33,988 nt of DNA from CAZDYP01 sp964509505 (GTDB lineage Bacteria; Chloroflexota; Anaerolineae; JACRMK01), in assembly GCA_964509505.1 (NCBI GenBank), contig CAZDYP010000034.1, forward strand, positions 1-33,988. Reading direction: 5' to 3'. Positions within the stretch are counted from its first letter, which is position 1. Every line of letters begins with the position of its first letter. Positions 16,126 through 25,232 of the stretch are shown here, piece by piece. A program made the position numbers and the translations under genes. Below the pieces are notes generated by a model. The model had not been told where the DNA came from. It saw only the letters and a program-made list of their open reading frames with translations, and searched no databases.

Positions 16126-19100
16126 TCAATCGCGCTGCCTTGCCTCTGTTGCTGAAAAATCCTGCAAGGCGTATTCCATGACTTGTTCAAGAGTCATGGC
16201 TTTGCCTGCAGCCAACGCCGCGCTCAGGTCGGCTTCATTTAATAGCGCATGGAGGGTTGTGATGCCTTGTTGATAGACGGCCATATCAGGCGGGTCGAGT
16301 TTGGCGTCAATCGCAGCCAGCAACGCCTCGATAGCGCCTGCCAAACGCGCCGCTTTAGGGGCTTGGCGCTGGGCGGCGCTCGCGCCAATCAAGCCAGCTA
16401 ACGAGCCTGCAATGCCGTGCTTGTCGTTGCTCTCACGATTCAAAGCCAAGCTTTCAGCGTAGAGACTGTAAGCTTTGGCAGAGTCTCCTTGCTCAAGCAT
16501 CAAATGGCCCAAATTGTTAAGCACGGTTGCCATTACGGATTTCGCGCCCAGCTCACGCAGCAAGGTCACACTTTCTTCCGTGTACGCTTTAGCCGTTCGG
16601 AGGTCTCCTTGCGCTTTAGCAATCGAACCTAGACCGCTCAAGGCTTTGGCCATGTTCAGTTTGTCCCCAATCTCACGCTGGATGGCTAACGCTTCCTCCA
16701 TCAGCGCACGCGCCTTGGTGTAGTCACCCTGAATGCGCGCGACGATACCCAAATTGCCCAGCGACTGCGCCATGCCAGGCTTGTCGCCAATTTGACGGCG
16801 GATAGGCAAACTTTCTTCCCACAAGGTCATCGCCTCCTCCCGCTCGCCTTTGCGATATGCGTTGATACCCAAATCATTCAGTGACTCGGCGACGCTCTGC
16901 AAGTCATTGGCCGCGCGGCTCATAGCCAGCCCTTCTTGCAAAACGGTGCGCGCTTGCGCCGAGTTGCCCAGCCGATCATAGACCCAACCGATGCGAATGA
17001 TCGTGCGGCGCAAGCCATGTTGATCATTGATAGCGAGATACGTCTCACGCGCGCGCTCCAGCCAAGATAACGCCAACGCATAATCGCCGCGCAGCGAAAA
17101 TAAGCGTCCTAACCCGCGTTGGCAGTTTGCCAACTGTTGCGCCTCACCCAATTGTTCGCCAACCTGCATGGCTTGCTGGTAGCTCCATTCACAGGCGCTC
17201 CAATCGCCGATATGCTCGCAAATGGTGCCTAGCGTGAACAACACCTCCACTTGCTCATGCGCCGTAATCAAGGGCAACAATTTTTGAAAATACTCAATGG
17301 CGGCGGCGTTCGCAAACGCCGCTTGTGCCGCTTCGCCTGCTCTGCGATAGTATTCTCGCTGCTTGTCTATGTTCTCGCTATGGCCATAATGGTACGCTAA
17401 TAGGTCAATATATTTTTCTAACACCTCGCTGTACATCCCTTCCAGATAGCGTCCCAACCGCTCGTGAAACTCGCTGCGCGAAGCATAAGGCTGGCTGTTA
17501 TAGGCGACCTCCTGGGTCATCATGTGCTTGAACAGATAGCGCACTTCGGGTTCGGGGGTGTCCAACGCCGTCAATTCCATTTGGTTGAGCGTCTCAAAGT
17601 CTGAGCGCACTTGCGCCTCGTTGCCCAATTCAGGATAGATGCCCCACAGCCATCTCAACTGGAACACGCGCCCGATGATGCTGGCGACTTTCAACATGAT
17701 TTTCTGGCTCTCGCTCAGTTGGTCAATGCGACTAAGGATGAGACTTTGCAAGCTATCGGGCAGTTCCACTTGTTCCAGCGCGGCGGTGTCACTGGGATCA
17801 ATGCCACGGTCACGCCAATAATTGAGCAGCTCTTCGATGTAAAATGGGTTGCCTTGCGTCCGCTCGCTAATGCGTTTCACCAACACAGGCGAGTGCGTCG
17901 TTTCACCCCCTGCCAGTTGCCCCAGTTTCAATTCGACTAACCGCATCACCTCGAGCGCATTGAACGCTTGCAACGTCAACACGCTTTTGTTCGCAAGCGG
18001 AGGAATGGTCGAGACGTGCCGCACATCCGTCGGCCGATAGGCAAGCACGATCATCAGCGCGTAATTGGGCGCGATGCGCGCTAACGCCGAGAGCAAATCT
18101 GCCGATAGCGCATCCATCCAATGACTATCCTCTAACACGAACAACAGTGGCGCGGAGCCTTGCTCGCTGCCGCTCGCAGCTCTTCCCATTGTCCCACGCC
18201 CCCTGCTGGCGATGCGCGCTTTCACGCAATCTACCAACAACGCTTCAAGCGAGGCTTTGCGTAATTGCGCGTCCAGCACATGCGTCAGCTCATTGTCAGG
18301 AATGGGCAGATTGAGCGCGAGCCCAAGCAATGGCAAGCGCGGCAAGAAGGCGGGGTCTAGTTGCGCGAGCGCGCGTTCAGCTTGTTGAATTTGTTCGGCT
18401 GGCGAAGCGTGCGCGTCAATGTCGAAGAACCCACGCCAGATGTTGCGCCAAACCAGATAAGGCGTGGTTGTGCCATGCGATTGGCATTCGCCGCCAAAAC
18501 CGACAAATCCCAGCGCATGAGCGCGATGGAGCATCTCTGCGATCAACCGCGATTTGCCCATGCCGGCTTCGGCAACGATTGAAACGACTTGTCCATAGCT
18601 CTGCGCCGTCAACTCCAACTTCTCAACCAGCACCGCGAGCTCGGCGCTGCGTCCCACCATCGGCAGCGCATAACTTGGCTCTTGCAGATGCACCACAGGC
18701 GCAACTTGCGCGCCCTCTAAAGCAAAGACATAAGCGGCTTCGGCTTTGCCTTTCACTTTAAGCGGCGGTAAAGCCACGAAGCGAAACTTGCCGCGCGCGG
18801 ATTCATTGATACGTTGGCTGACGAGGATTTGCCCCGCCTCAGCTGTTTGCATTAAGCGCGCGGCAAAATTTACATCGTCCCCCAACACGCCATAAGTGCG
18901 GCTAGTCATTCCCCCGTATGGACCCACGCGCATCCGCCCACGGCTGATGCCAATATGCACGGCGCTGATGAACGACAATTGTGAGGGCGCAGCGCGCAGT
19001 TCGAGAGCGGCGGCAATGGCGCGTTCCGTGTCGTCGTCGTGCGCGATGGGCGCGCCAAACGCAACGTAAAAATAGCTGCCCTTATCGCCGATGGTCAGCT

Positions 19101-20061
19101 GCAACAACGAACCTTCATAGCGCGCGATGATTTGTTGCGACCAACACAAAAACGCATCGAGCTTGTCGCGCGCCTCTTCGTCATGGTCGTAGTCAATGCC
19201 TTCAAAGCTAAGGAATAACGCCACGGCCGGGCGCAACTCCGCTAAAAAGGAGGTTTGCCCTGCGCGAATGCGTTCGTAAATGGACGGCAAGATCCATGGG
19301 CGCAGTTGCGTGGGTTGTAGCGCGTTTGCCGTCAGCAAGCCCCAAGGGTGGGGAGAGATAGGTATCAGCAGCGCATTGACAATCGCATAAGGTTCGTCCT
19401 GTTCATGGCTCATACGCCATTCGCGCACGCCGACCTGCTCGCGCACGTTGGCGACGACCGAGGCATCGAGCACCACTTCGCCTTTGTTGGCGTGATGTTC
19501 AGCCAACGCCAAGCGCTGCAAGGTTTGACCTGCCAAGACGTCAATCAATTGGACCGCAGGGTCGCCAACGACGAAACGACGCACGACGCCGCTGGCGACG
19601 GCGACCTTCAACGCCAGCGACACCGTATCGCCATTGGGTAATATGATGGCGTTGAACGCTTGCATCGCCTGCTGCATAGACAAAGCGGTTTGTGTCGCGC
19701 GCAAGCCATGGTCGCGTTCGAACCAACACGTGATCGCGTCGCCGCTAAAGCTGATGGTGCTGCCGCCATAGCGATCCACTTCAGCGATCAGCGTATCATA
19801 GACGAGATTCAATTGTCGGGTGAGTTCTTCCGCGCCGCGCTGCGGTCCGAGCGTGCGTGTCAGCGCTTCGGTCAACGGCGTGAAACCAGAAATGTCGGCA
19901 AATAGCGCTGCGCCCTGCGTCCGTTCAGGCAACGATTCGCCGCGCGCCATCGCTTGGCGGCGGTCCATGGGGATATAGACACTCAAAGCATCCAGCGTGG
20001 TCGTAGAGCTGCTCCTCGTCGCTCGGCTATGACGCAGAGCGAGTAATGATGATTCAAACAA
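16126..20061 (-). CDS. Cyclase-homology, AAA ATPase and TPR signalling protein
   Basis: 1311 residues. The first class III nucleotide cyclase domain (about 48-190) has both metal Asp sites (FADISGFT and SFSGDAI). The second cyclase-like domain (about 270-410) begins LFLSFEGIDYD, where the first metal Asp is not at its usual place, and keeps IGDKGS, so it may be a degenerate partner. The AAA_16-type ATPase follows with Walker A AEAGMGKSR near 495 and Walker B-like LLFVLEDSHW. About eight TPR-type repeats (920-1200) follow, with NLGxxARxQGDYxKA units. It may make or sense a cyclic nucleotide in a large ATPase complex. The TTG start at 20061 is the earliest possible (in-frame stop three codons before), with weak GAAG; YIPMDRRQ, typical of this family, begins about 28 residues in. 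Confidence 0.87.
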   Translation of the reverse strand: MFESSLLALRHSRATRSSSTTTLDALSVYIPMDRRQAMARGESLPERTQGAALFADISGFTPLTEALTRTLGPQRGAEELTRQLNLVYDTLIAEVDRYGGSTISFSGDAITCWFERDHGLRATQTALSMQQAMQAFNAIILPNGDTVSLALKVAVASGVVRRFVVGDPAVQLIDVLAGQTLQRLALAEHHANKGEVVLDASVVANVREQVGVREWRMSHEQDEPYAIVNALLIPISPHPWGLLTANALQPTQLRPWILPSIYERIRAGQTSFLAELRPAVALFLSFEGIDYDHDEEARDKLDAFLCWSQQIIARYEGSLLQLTIGDKGSYFYVAFGAPIAHDDDTERAIAAALELRAAPSQLSFISAVHIGISRGRMRVGPYGGMTSRTYGVLGDDVNFAARLMQTAEAGQILVSQRINESARGKFRFVALPPLKVKGKAEAAYVFALEGAQVAPVVHLQEPSYALPMVGRSAELAVLVEKLELTAQSYGQVVSIVAEAGMGKSRLIAEMLHRAHALGFVGFGGECQSHGTTTPYLVWRNIWRGFFDIDAHASPAEQIQQAERALAQLDPAFLPRLPLLGLALNLPIPDNELTHVLDAQLRKASLEALLVDCVKARIASRGRGTMGRAASGSEQGSAPLLFVLEDSHWMDALSADLLSALARIAPNYALMIVLAYRPTDVRHVSTIPPLANKSVLTLQAFNALEVMRLVELKLGQLAGGETTHSPVLVKRISERTQGNPFYIEELLNYWRDRGIDPSDTAALEQVELPDSLQSLILSRIDQLSESQKIMLKVASIIGRVFQLRWLWGIYPELGNEAQVRSDFETLNQMELTALDTPEPEVRYLFKHMMTQEVAYNSQPYASRSEFHERLGRYLEGMYSEVLEKYIDLLAYHYGHSENIDKQREYYRRAGEAAQAAFANAAAIEYFQKLLPLITAHEQVEVLFTLGTICEHIGDWSACEWSYQQAMQVGEQLGEAQQLANCQRGLGRLFSLRGDYALALSWLERARETYLAINDQHGLRRTIIRIGWVYDRLGNSAQARTVLQEGLAMSRAANDLQSVAESLNDLGINAYRKGEREEAMTLWEESLPIRRQIGDKPGMAQSLGNLGIVARIQGDYTKARALMEEALAIQREIGDKLNMAKALSGLGSIAKAQGDLRTAKAYTEESVTLLRELGAKSVMATVLNNLGHLMLEQGDSAKAYSLYAESLALNRESNDKHGIAGSLAGLIGASAAQRQAPKAARLAGAIEALLAAIDAKLDPPDMAVYQQGITTLHALLNEADLSAALAAGKAMTLEQVMEYALQDFSATEARQRD

Positions 20062-20094
20062 TCGTCTTCAAAATAACTCAATGTGAGCGACGAA

Positions 20095-20123
20095 ATTGTA
20101 TCGCAGTTCAGTAGATTTGCCAA
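20095..20123 (-). promoter_or_regulatory. Promoter of the cyclase-ATPase-TPR gene
   Basis: On the minus strand TTGGCA (20118-20123), a 17-base spacer and TACAAT (20095-20100). The start would be near 20088, about 27 bases before the TTG start codon. Confidence 0.5.
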
Positions 20124-20155
20124 TAGGTGGAAATTAGACGATTATTCACACCTCA

Positions 20156-23068
20156 ATGAAACGTCTAACGAAACATCTAACTTCCACTCTAACCGTCGTC
20201 GCGCTGCTCCTCCTCACATTCAGCTTCTTCTGGAAGCTCGCGTTGACCAATCTCATCATGGTCGGCGTGGACATCTTCACCTACTTTTATCCCTATCGCG
20301 CCGTCGTCAACGAAGCCCTGGCGCAGGGGCGCTGGCCCTTGTGGAATCCTGATTTGTTCATGGGTGTGCCATTGCTTGCCAACGCGCAAGCCGGCGTGTT
20401 GTATCCATTCAACTGGCTCTTCGTCGCCTTGCCCGCGCCACAAGCCATCAACTACACTATTGTCTTGCACGTTTTCCTCGCCGCAGTTTTCTTCTGCCTA
20501 TTTGCGCGTGATACGTTGCGACTCGACTCTTATGCGGCGCTGCTTGCCGCCAGCGTCTATGCGTTCAGCGGTTTCATGGGCTCGCTGGTTGAGCATGTCA
20601 ATCAGCTGCAAGCGGCGACATGGTTCCCGTTGCTGGTATGGTGCTTGGACAAAGCGAGCGTCGCCGCAGCAGAAAGAAAAAGATGGGTGGGCTATATCTT
20701 GCTGGGCAGTCTCGTCTTCGCCATACAATTCCTCGCAGGTCACGCGCAAGTGTCATACATCAGCCTTGTCGGGCTGGGGTTATGGACACTGGGCAAAGTG
20801 CGTCATTGGTCATTAGCAATGCGTCATTGGCGGTCGTTCATCCGCAATCCAAAATTATTGACGACCGCCCTCCAATGGCCACTTACCGATTACTTATTAC
20901 TCATGACGATCGTTGTCATGGGTCTCGCCCTTAGCGCCCTCCAGCTCCTTCCCATGCTCGAACTCTCGCAGCTCTCGATACGCGGCGGCGGCATGACCTT
21001 CCGCGAAGTTGTCGCGTTCTCGCTCGCGCCGAGCAAGTTGCTCGTCTCTTTGTTGCCGACGTATGGTTTGGGTGAAGCGGTGTTCAGCGAATACGTTGCC
21101 TTTGTCGGTGTGAGCGCGTGGTTATTGGCAGCGGTGGGCAGCTGGCGCATCGTCGCACAGCGCTCGCAGTTGCATTATCCTGTGTTGTGGTTGCTCGTCG
21201 CTGGGTTCATTCTCGCGCTCGGTCTCTACACTCCATTGTATTACGTCTTTTATAAACTTGTGCCGGGCTTTGGCTTGTTTCGCGCGCCGGCGCGCTGGTT
21301 GTTCTTGATGGTGTTTGCGTTGGCGTCGCTGGCGGGTATAGGGTGGCAGAGCGCCAATGGCAAATGGCGGATAACGAATAGTCAATGGCCATTCGCCATT
21401 CGCAACTCGCAATTCGCCGTTGGCATAGGAATTGGCATAACGATGTTCGTGTGTCTGGTCGGCGCTGCTCGTCTGCGTTGGCTTGAGCTGCCGCCGTTGA
21501 CCGCCATGCTGTTGTGGTTTGCTGTTGGCGTTATCATGCTCATCATCATGGCAAGACCTGTGCGCGCGGAGCGCGCCATCGTTTGGCGTATCGCGCTCAT
21601 GGGGCTCGTGTGTGGCGAACTGTTCATGGCGACCCGTTGGCTGCCCTACAATCAGCCGACGGCGCCCGAAGCCTACTCGTCATTGCGTCCTGCCATCGCC
21701 TATCTCAAAGCGCAGAACGCTGCTCAACCGTTTCGCGTCTTGAGTTATTCCGACCTCACGTGGGACCCCGGCGATTTGCCAGACCTCCGCACGATGTTCA
21801 CCGGACAACTCTCCGACGCACAAATTTATCAATACACCGTCGCCGTCAAAGCGAAAGAAATCGTTGCGCCCAATCTCGCCATGCGGTATCACTTGCCGTC
21901 GGTAGATGGTTATGACGGCGGCGTGTTGCCGTTGCGTCGTTTCGTCGGCTTGCAAACTTTGTTCCTGGACGAGGCGCAAGTCAATCCCGATGGACGTTTG
22001 CGCGAGCGGCTGCGCGCCATGCCCGAAGCGCGTTGGCTCGATCTGTTCAACGTGCGTTACGTCATCGCCGACAAAATTTTCGATGTGTGGGTAGATGGCG
22101 TCTATTACGACTTGGGCTTGGGGCTCACGCTGCGCCCCAACGACACGCGCAGCTATGCGCTGACGGGTCCGCTTGATTTTGAGGCGACGGGCATTGGCGT
22201 CATCTCGTATCTGCGTGAGGGCGCAAGCCTGCCCGACGATACACCCATCGCAGAGCTCAATGCCATTGACACGCGCGGCAACCAGCACACCTTCGTGATG
22301 CGCGCAGGGCGCGCCACCGCCGAGAGCGTCTATGCCAATGCGTCGCACCAGCAAGCGCGCGCTGTGCATACATTACGCGACCAGCCCAACGCCCATGAGT
22401 ATCACACGGCGTTCAATTTTGATACGCCAACACAGCTAGCCGCGTTGACCGTGCGCGCGTTACACCCAAAAGGCGATTTTGTTTTGCGAGGACTCACGCT
22501 CATAGATGCGCGCGCGCCGACGGGCAAGCCTGTGCTATTTGCGGCTGCAGGTCAATGGCGTATCGCGCAGAGCGGCGACATCAAACTCTATGAACGCTTG
22601 GACGCCGCGCCGCGCGCGCAGGTCATCCATCGCGCCGAAGTGATCGCCGACGACGCGCAAGCCCTACGCCGCATGACCGCATCCGCTTTCGACCCCAATA
22701 CCCAACTCATTCTTGCAGCGGGTCACCCGTTGCAACTCAACGCGCCCACCACGGCGGCCACCATCCAAATCTACACGCCTGAACGCATCGTGTTGACGAC
22801 GCGCGATGATGCGGATGGTTATTTGCTATTGAAAGATGCGTGGTATCCAGGTTGGCGCGCATGGGTAGATGGACAGCCCACAACGATTGAACGCGCCAAC
22901 ACCTACTTCCGCGCGCTCTTCGTGCGCGGCGGCGCTCATACCGTTGAGTTGCGCTTCGAACCCGACACCGTGCGTTGGGGCGCATTCATTTCAGGCGTGC
23001 TGGTGTGTCTGTATGGCAGCGCGTGGGTATGGGCGCTGAGAAACCCTAAAGGTCTTGGAGCCCTTTAG
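20156..23068 (+). CDS. YfhO-like multi-pass membrane protein
   Basis: 970 residues. About 12 or more hydrophobic segments lie in the first half, and a large beta-rich outside domain (about 520-930) is closed by a final helix (about 940-960). The conserved opening is VGVDIFTYFYPYRAVVNEALAQGRWPLWNPDLFMG, followed by AQAGVLYPFNWLF; the near-C-terminal motif is LLKDAWYPGWRAWVDGQ. These match the bacterial YfhO-like GT-C family, thought to modify cell-envelope glycopolymers. Two degenerate heptamer arrays (20804-20901 and 21353-21422) lie in frame in loops. The stop codon lies in the loop of a palindromic repeat. ATG 20156 is preceded by a short TTAGACG/CGTCTAA hairpin and no clear Shine-Dalgarno. 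Confidence 0.85.
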   Translation: MKRLTKHLTSTLTVVALLLLTFSFFWKLALTNLIMVGVDIFTYFYPYRAVVNEALAQGRWPLWNPDLFMGVPLLANAQAGVLYPFNWLFVALPAPQAINYTIVLHVFLAAVFFCLFARDTLRLDSYAALLAASVYAFSGFMGSLVEHVNQLQAATWFPLLVWCLDKASVAAAERKRWVGYILLGSLVFAIQFLAGHAQVSYISLVGLGLWTLGKVRHWSLAMRHWRSFIRNPKLLTTALQWPLTDYLLLMTIVVMGLALSALQLLPMLELSQLSIRGGGMTFREVVAFSLAPSKLLVSLLPTYGLGEAVFSEYVAFVGVSAWLLAAVGSWRIVAQRSQLHYPVLWLLVAGFILALGLYTPLYYVFYKLVPGFGLFRAPARWLFLMVFALASLAGIGWQSANGKWRITNSQWPFAIRNSQFAVGIGIGITMFVCLVGAARLRWLELPPLTAMLLWFAVGVIMLIIMARPVRAERAIVWRIALMGLVCGELFMATRWLPYNQPTAPEAYSSLRPAIAYLKAQNAAQPFRVLSYSDLTWDPGDLPDLRTMFTGQLSDAQIYQYTVAVKAKEIVAPNLAMRYHLPSVDGYDGGVLPLRRFVGLQTLFLDEAQVNPDGRLRERLRAMPEARWLDLFNVRYVIADKIFDVWVDGVYYDLGLGLTLRPNDTRSYALTGPLDFEATGIGVISYLREGASLPDDTPIAELNAIDTRGNQHTFVMRAGRATAESVYANASHQQARAVHTLRDQPNAHEYHTAFNFDTPTQLAALTVRALHPKGDFVLRGLTLIDARAPTGKPVLFAAAGQWRIAQSGDIKLYERLDAAPRAQVIHRAEVIADDAQALRRMTASAFDPNTQLILAAGHPLQLNAPTTAATIQIYTPERIVLTTRDDADGYLLLKDAWYPGWRAWVDGQPTTIERANTYFRALFVRGGAHTVELRFEPDTVRWGAFISGVLVCLYGSAWVWALRNPKGLGAL
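20804..20901 (+). repeat. Degenerate heptamer array inside the YfhO-like gene (first)
   Basis: 7-base phased units such as CATTGGT, CATTAGC, CATTGGC, then AATGGCC, ACTTACC, GATTACT, TATTACT. An inverted pair GGCGGTCGT/ACGACCGCC (20829-20837 with 20861-20869) lies within. The frame stays open. Confidence 0.65.
21353..21422 (+). repeat. Mirrored heptamer array inside the YfhO-like gene (second)
   Basis: Ten clear units: GCCAATG, GCAAATG, GCGGATA, ACGAATA, GTCAATG, then GCCATTC twice, GCAACTC, GCAATTC, GCCGTTG. The second half is the reverse complement of the first, with its centre at AATGGCCATT. Confidence 0.85.
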
Positions 23069-23083
23069 AGACCTTTAGGGTTT
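23041..23083. repeat. AGACCT-type palindromic repeat at the end of the YfhO-like gene
   Basis: Perfect 15-base arms, AAACCCTAAAGGTCT (23041-23055) and AGACCTTTAGGGTTT (23069-23083), with a 13-base loop containing the stop codon of the gene. It may act as a terminator. Its right edge supplies the -35 box of the next gene. Confidence 0.85.
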
Positions 23084-23110
23084 GGAAACCTGCGCGGTCT
23101 TGCCTATAAT
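23082..23110 (+). promoter_or_regulatory. Promoter of the AmaP-like gene, -35 made by a palindromic repeat
   Basis: TTGGAA (23082-23087), a 17-base spacer and TATAAT (23105-23110). The first two bases of the -35 box belong to the palindrome arm. Confidence 0.65.
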
Positions 23111-23143
23111 ACGCGCCAATCTGCACCAGAGGAGAGACTTCGC

Positions 23144-23782
23144 GTGAACACGTTCAATCGCTTGGCGATCATTGGGATTTTGCTTGTTTTGATCATCGTC
23201 GAAATGGTTGGTATTTTGGCGCTGCTCTTTGCGCGCGCGCCGTTGTCCAATATCTTCGCCATTTTGGGACGGTCGCTTGGCACGCCTACCGCTACCGGGC
23301 TGCCGCCTCAAATCGCGCTCGAACTTATCACCATGCTGATTATCTTTTTCGTGCCAACCGTTGTGCTACTCTTTTTAGAATTGCGCCGCACGACGCGCGA
23401 TGCGATTCAAATTCAGCAAGTCACGGGCAGCCAAGCGCAGTTGAGCGCGCAAGCCGTCGCTCACAGTTTGAGCTATTACATTGACGGTTTGACAGGCGTC
23501 TTGCGCGTCAAACCACGCCTCACGACGGACGGCAAAACAGTGGATGTGCGGCTGGATGTAGAGACCACACCCGATATTGATGTGCGCGCCAAGACCGAAG
23601 AAATTTCGCGCACTGCCCACAACGTCGTCGAAGAAAAATTGGGCTTGAAGTTCAGTCGGCCACCCCGCATCTACATCCATCATGCGCCTCACCCGCGCGG
23701 CGCGACGCCGCCCATCAAAGCGCCGACCTTGCCGCTGCTAGACAAACCAACGATGCCTCCCACACAACCGAATCCACCATAA
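23144..23782 (+). CDS. AmaP-like two-helix membrane protein
   Basis: 212 residues from GTG 23144, with GGAGAG about 10 bases upstream. Two membrane helices (about 7-30 and 60-80) are followed by a cytoplasmic alpha/beta domain (about 95-180: SYYIDGLTGVLRVKPRLTTD, then DIDVRAKTEEISRTAHNVVEEKLGLK). This arrangement resembles AmaP, the membrane anchor of Asp23-family cell-envelope stress proteins. A Pro-rich tail closes it. No Asp23 gene is adjacent, so the assignment is by overall shape and moderate motif likeness only. Confidence 0.6.
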   Translation: MNTFNRLAIIGILLVLIIVEMVGILALLFARAPLSNIFAILGRSLGTPTATGLPPQIALELITMLIIFFVPTVVLLFLELRRTTRDAIQIQQVTGSQAQLSAQAVAHSLSYYIDGLTGVLRVKPRLTTDGKTVDVRLDVETTPDIDVRAKTEEISRTAHNVVEEKLGLKFSRPPRIYIHHAPHPRGATPPIKAPTLPLLDKPTMPPTQPNPP

Positions 23783-23786
23783 ACAC

Positions 23787-23826
23787 AGAAACCCGTTTTC
23801 CGAAGCCATCGTGAAAACGGGTTTCT
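23787..23826. terminator. Hairpin between two convergent genes
   Basis: A 14-bp perfect stem, AGAAACCCGTTTTC with GAAAACGGGTTTCT, and a 12-base loop. U-tracts are weak on both sides. It is probably a bidirectional terminator. Confidence 0.7.
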
Positions 23827-23866
23827 AGTGACCAATGTCTAGCGACTAACGACGAGCAGCTAATTC
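23825..23866. repeat. Heptamer array overlapping the lipoprotein stop codon
   Basis: Six units in phase: CTAGTGA, CCAATGT, CTAGCGA, CTAACGA, CGAGCAG, CTAATTC. They are very like the second half of the array at 5339-5438. The minus-strand TAG stop of the lipoprotein gene lies in the last unit. Confidence 0.7.
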
Positions 23867-24417
23867 GCGCGCTTGCGACCCGTGATGACCAACTCGCCTT
23901 CCAATATCTCGACCTTTTCAAAATTCAAATTGATTTGCGCTTCATCTATCGTGTCGGTGATGCTTTTGGAAGCGGTCGCCAACCAATCCTGTGGCAGCTG
24001 AAATGCGCCGACGTAAATTTGTTGCACGTTGACGCTCAACCGATTGTCCTTGACCTTCGGCGCGGCGACAACCAACACTTCGGGGTGGAAGAAACACAAA
24101 AACGTGAACGAGCCGCGAATGAACGCTTTGCCTTGCGTGAACCAGATTTGCGGATTGTCCAACGGCAAGTTTGAACTTTTCAGGTTGATGTACGACGTGA
24201 TTTGTTGATTGGTAATCGTGAGTCGAAAATCTTTTTGAAGCGGATTGAAAACCTGATTGCGGACGTTTTTTTCCAATTCCTCCGCCGCCGCCTGACTAAT
24301 TTTAACCGAGCCGCCCGGCGGCGTCGGTTGCGCGTTGCCCGAACCTCCGCACGCTAACCCAAACAACACCGACACCATAAGTGTCAACCCAACCATGCGT
24401 TGACGTGAATGTCCCAT
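23860..24417 (-). CDS. Predicted lipoprotein of unknown function
   Basis: 185 residues. The N-terminal signal (MGHSRQRMVGLTLMVSVLFG) ends in the lipobox GLAC at about 20-23, so it should be lipid-anchored. The mature part has an alternating hydrophobic pattern with LTITNQQITSYINLK and LDNPQIWFTQGKAFIRGSF, which loosely recalls YpmS-like and lipid-binding lipoproteins; the family is not certain. The ATG has GGAGG about eight bases upstream (GGAGGCACGTC). It is divergent from scpB. Confidence 0.7.
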   Translation of the reverse strand: MGHSRQRMVGLTLMVSVLFGLACGGSGNAQPTPPGGSVKISQAAAEELEKNVRNQVFNPLQKDFRLTITNQQITSYINLKSSNLPLDNPQIWFTQGKAFIRGSFTFLCFFHPEVLVVAAPKVKDNRLSVNVQQIYVGAFQLPQDWLATASKSITDTIDEAQINLNFEKVEILEGELVITGRKRAN

Positions 24418-24438
24418 GACGTGCCTCCGACGCGCCCG

Positions 24439-24444
24439 ATTATA
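24439..24444 (-). promoter_or_regulatory. -10 box of the lipoprotein gene
   Basis: TATAAT on the minus strand, 21 bases from the ATG, in the divergent region with scpB. No good -35 is found. Confidence 0.4.
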
Positions 24445-24450
24445 ACATAC

Positions 24451-24471
24451 GAGTTGCAGATTGCGTATTGC
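24451..24471 (+). repeat. Short heptamer run upstream of scpB
   Basis: Three units in phase: GAGTTGC, AGATTGC, GTATTGC. Confidence 0.5.
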
Positions 24472-24493
24472 TCACCACATGCCAGACCGCTCT

Positions 24494-25228
24494 ATGACCA
24501 CCACCGAGTTACAAAACCATCTCGAAAGTTTGTTGTTCGTCGCCAGCGAGCCGACAGACCTCGCGCAATTCGCCGCCGCACTCGAGGCGTCGAAAGAACA
24601 AATTGAAGCGGCGTTGCTGGAGCTTGACGCGCAGCTGCAAACACGCGGTCTCCGCATTCAACGGCGTGGGCAGCGCGTGCAACTGGCGACCGCGCCCGCC
24701 GCCGCGCCCTATGTCGAAAAATTTTTGGGACTGTCGGCGCTGACACGACTCTCGCACGCCGCGCTCGAAACGCTGGCTATTATTGCCTATCGCCAACCTG
24801 TCACGCGCGCCGAGATCGAAGTCTTGCGCGGCGTGGATTGCGACGGCGTGCTGCGAACCTTGCTCGCGCGCCAACTCATCGTCGAACTGGAGCGACTCGA
24901 CACCGCAGGTCATCCCATTCGCTACGGCACGACGTTTGAATTTTTGCGCTACTTCGGTTTGCAAACGCTGGCGGAGTTGCCGCCCTTGCCGCCCGAACCC
25001 GCTCCATCAACTTACGCGGTCATTACGGGCGAAGCGCCGCCATCCTCTCCTTATCCCGAGGAGCTGGTTTCGCAACACCCAAAGGAGGCGCTGCCCACGC
25101 TTGCCTTCATCACTTCAGATAATGTGAGTCATCAAGAGGATGAAACAATCACGCCCACCCGCGACCCAACCCGCTCGCCCAACGACCCGCCCCACCACGA
25201 CAGTTCACCCAAAGACGACCACTCCTAA
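24494..25228 (+). CDS. scpB: Segregation and condensation protein B
   Basis: 244 residues from ATG 24494 (other in-frame starts: ATG 24479, TTG 24461; no strong Shine-Dalgarno for any). Two winged-helix domains are recognisable: LESLLFVASEPTDLAQFAAAL at the start, and LSHAALETLAIIAYRQPVTRAEIEVLRGVDCDGVLRTLL near 95-133, the family's best conserved block. ScpB binds ScpA and SMC in chromosome condensation; scpA is not in this window. The C-terminal 60 residues are acidic and Pro/Thr-rich and come from 7-base-periodic CCC-rich sequence, unlike typical ScpB. It heads the cluster scpB-rluB-cmk-plsC. Confidence 0.93.
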   Translation: MTTTELQNHLESLLFVASEPTDLAQFAAALEASKEQIEAALLELDAQLQTRGLRIQRRGQRVQLATAPAAAPYVEKFLGLSALTRLSHAALETLAIIAYRQPVTRAEIEVLRGVDCDGVLRTLLARQLIVELERLDTAGHPIRYGTTFEFLRYFGLQTLAELPPLPPEPAPSTYAVITGEAPPSSPYPEELVSQHPKEALPTLAFITSDNVSHQEDETITPTRDPTRSPNDPPHHDSSPKDDHS

Positions 25229-25232
25229 GCCC

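Noticed and set aside
21680..22369. 229-codon minus-strand open frame inside the YfhO-like gene
   Set aside because: Arg/His-rich shadow with no recognisable motif.
23041..23083. Palindrome as an ordinary rho-independent terminator only
   Set aside because: It could end transcription but lacks a U-tract, and its AGACCT edges and spread across the window mark it as a member of a repeat family.
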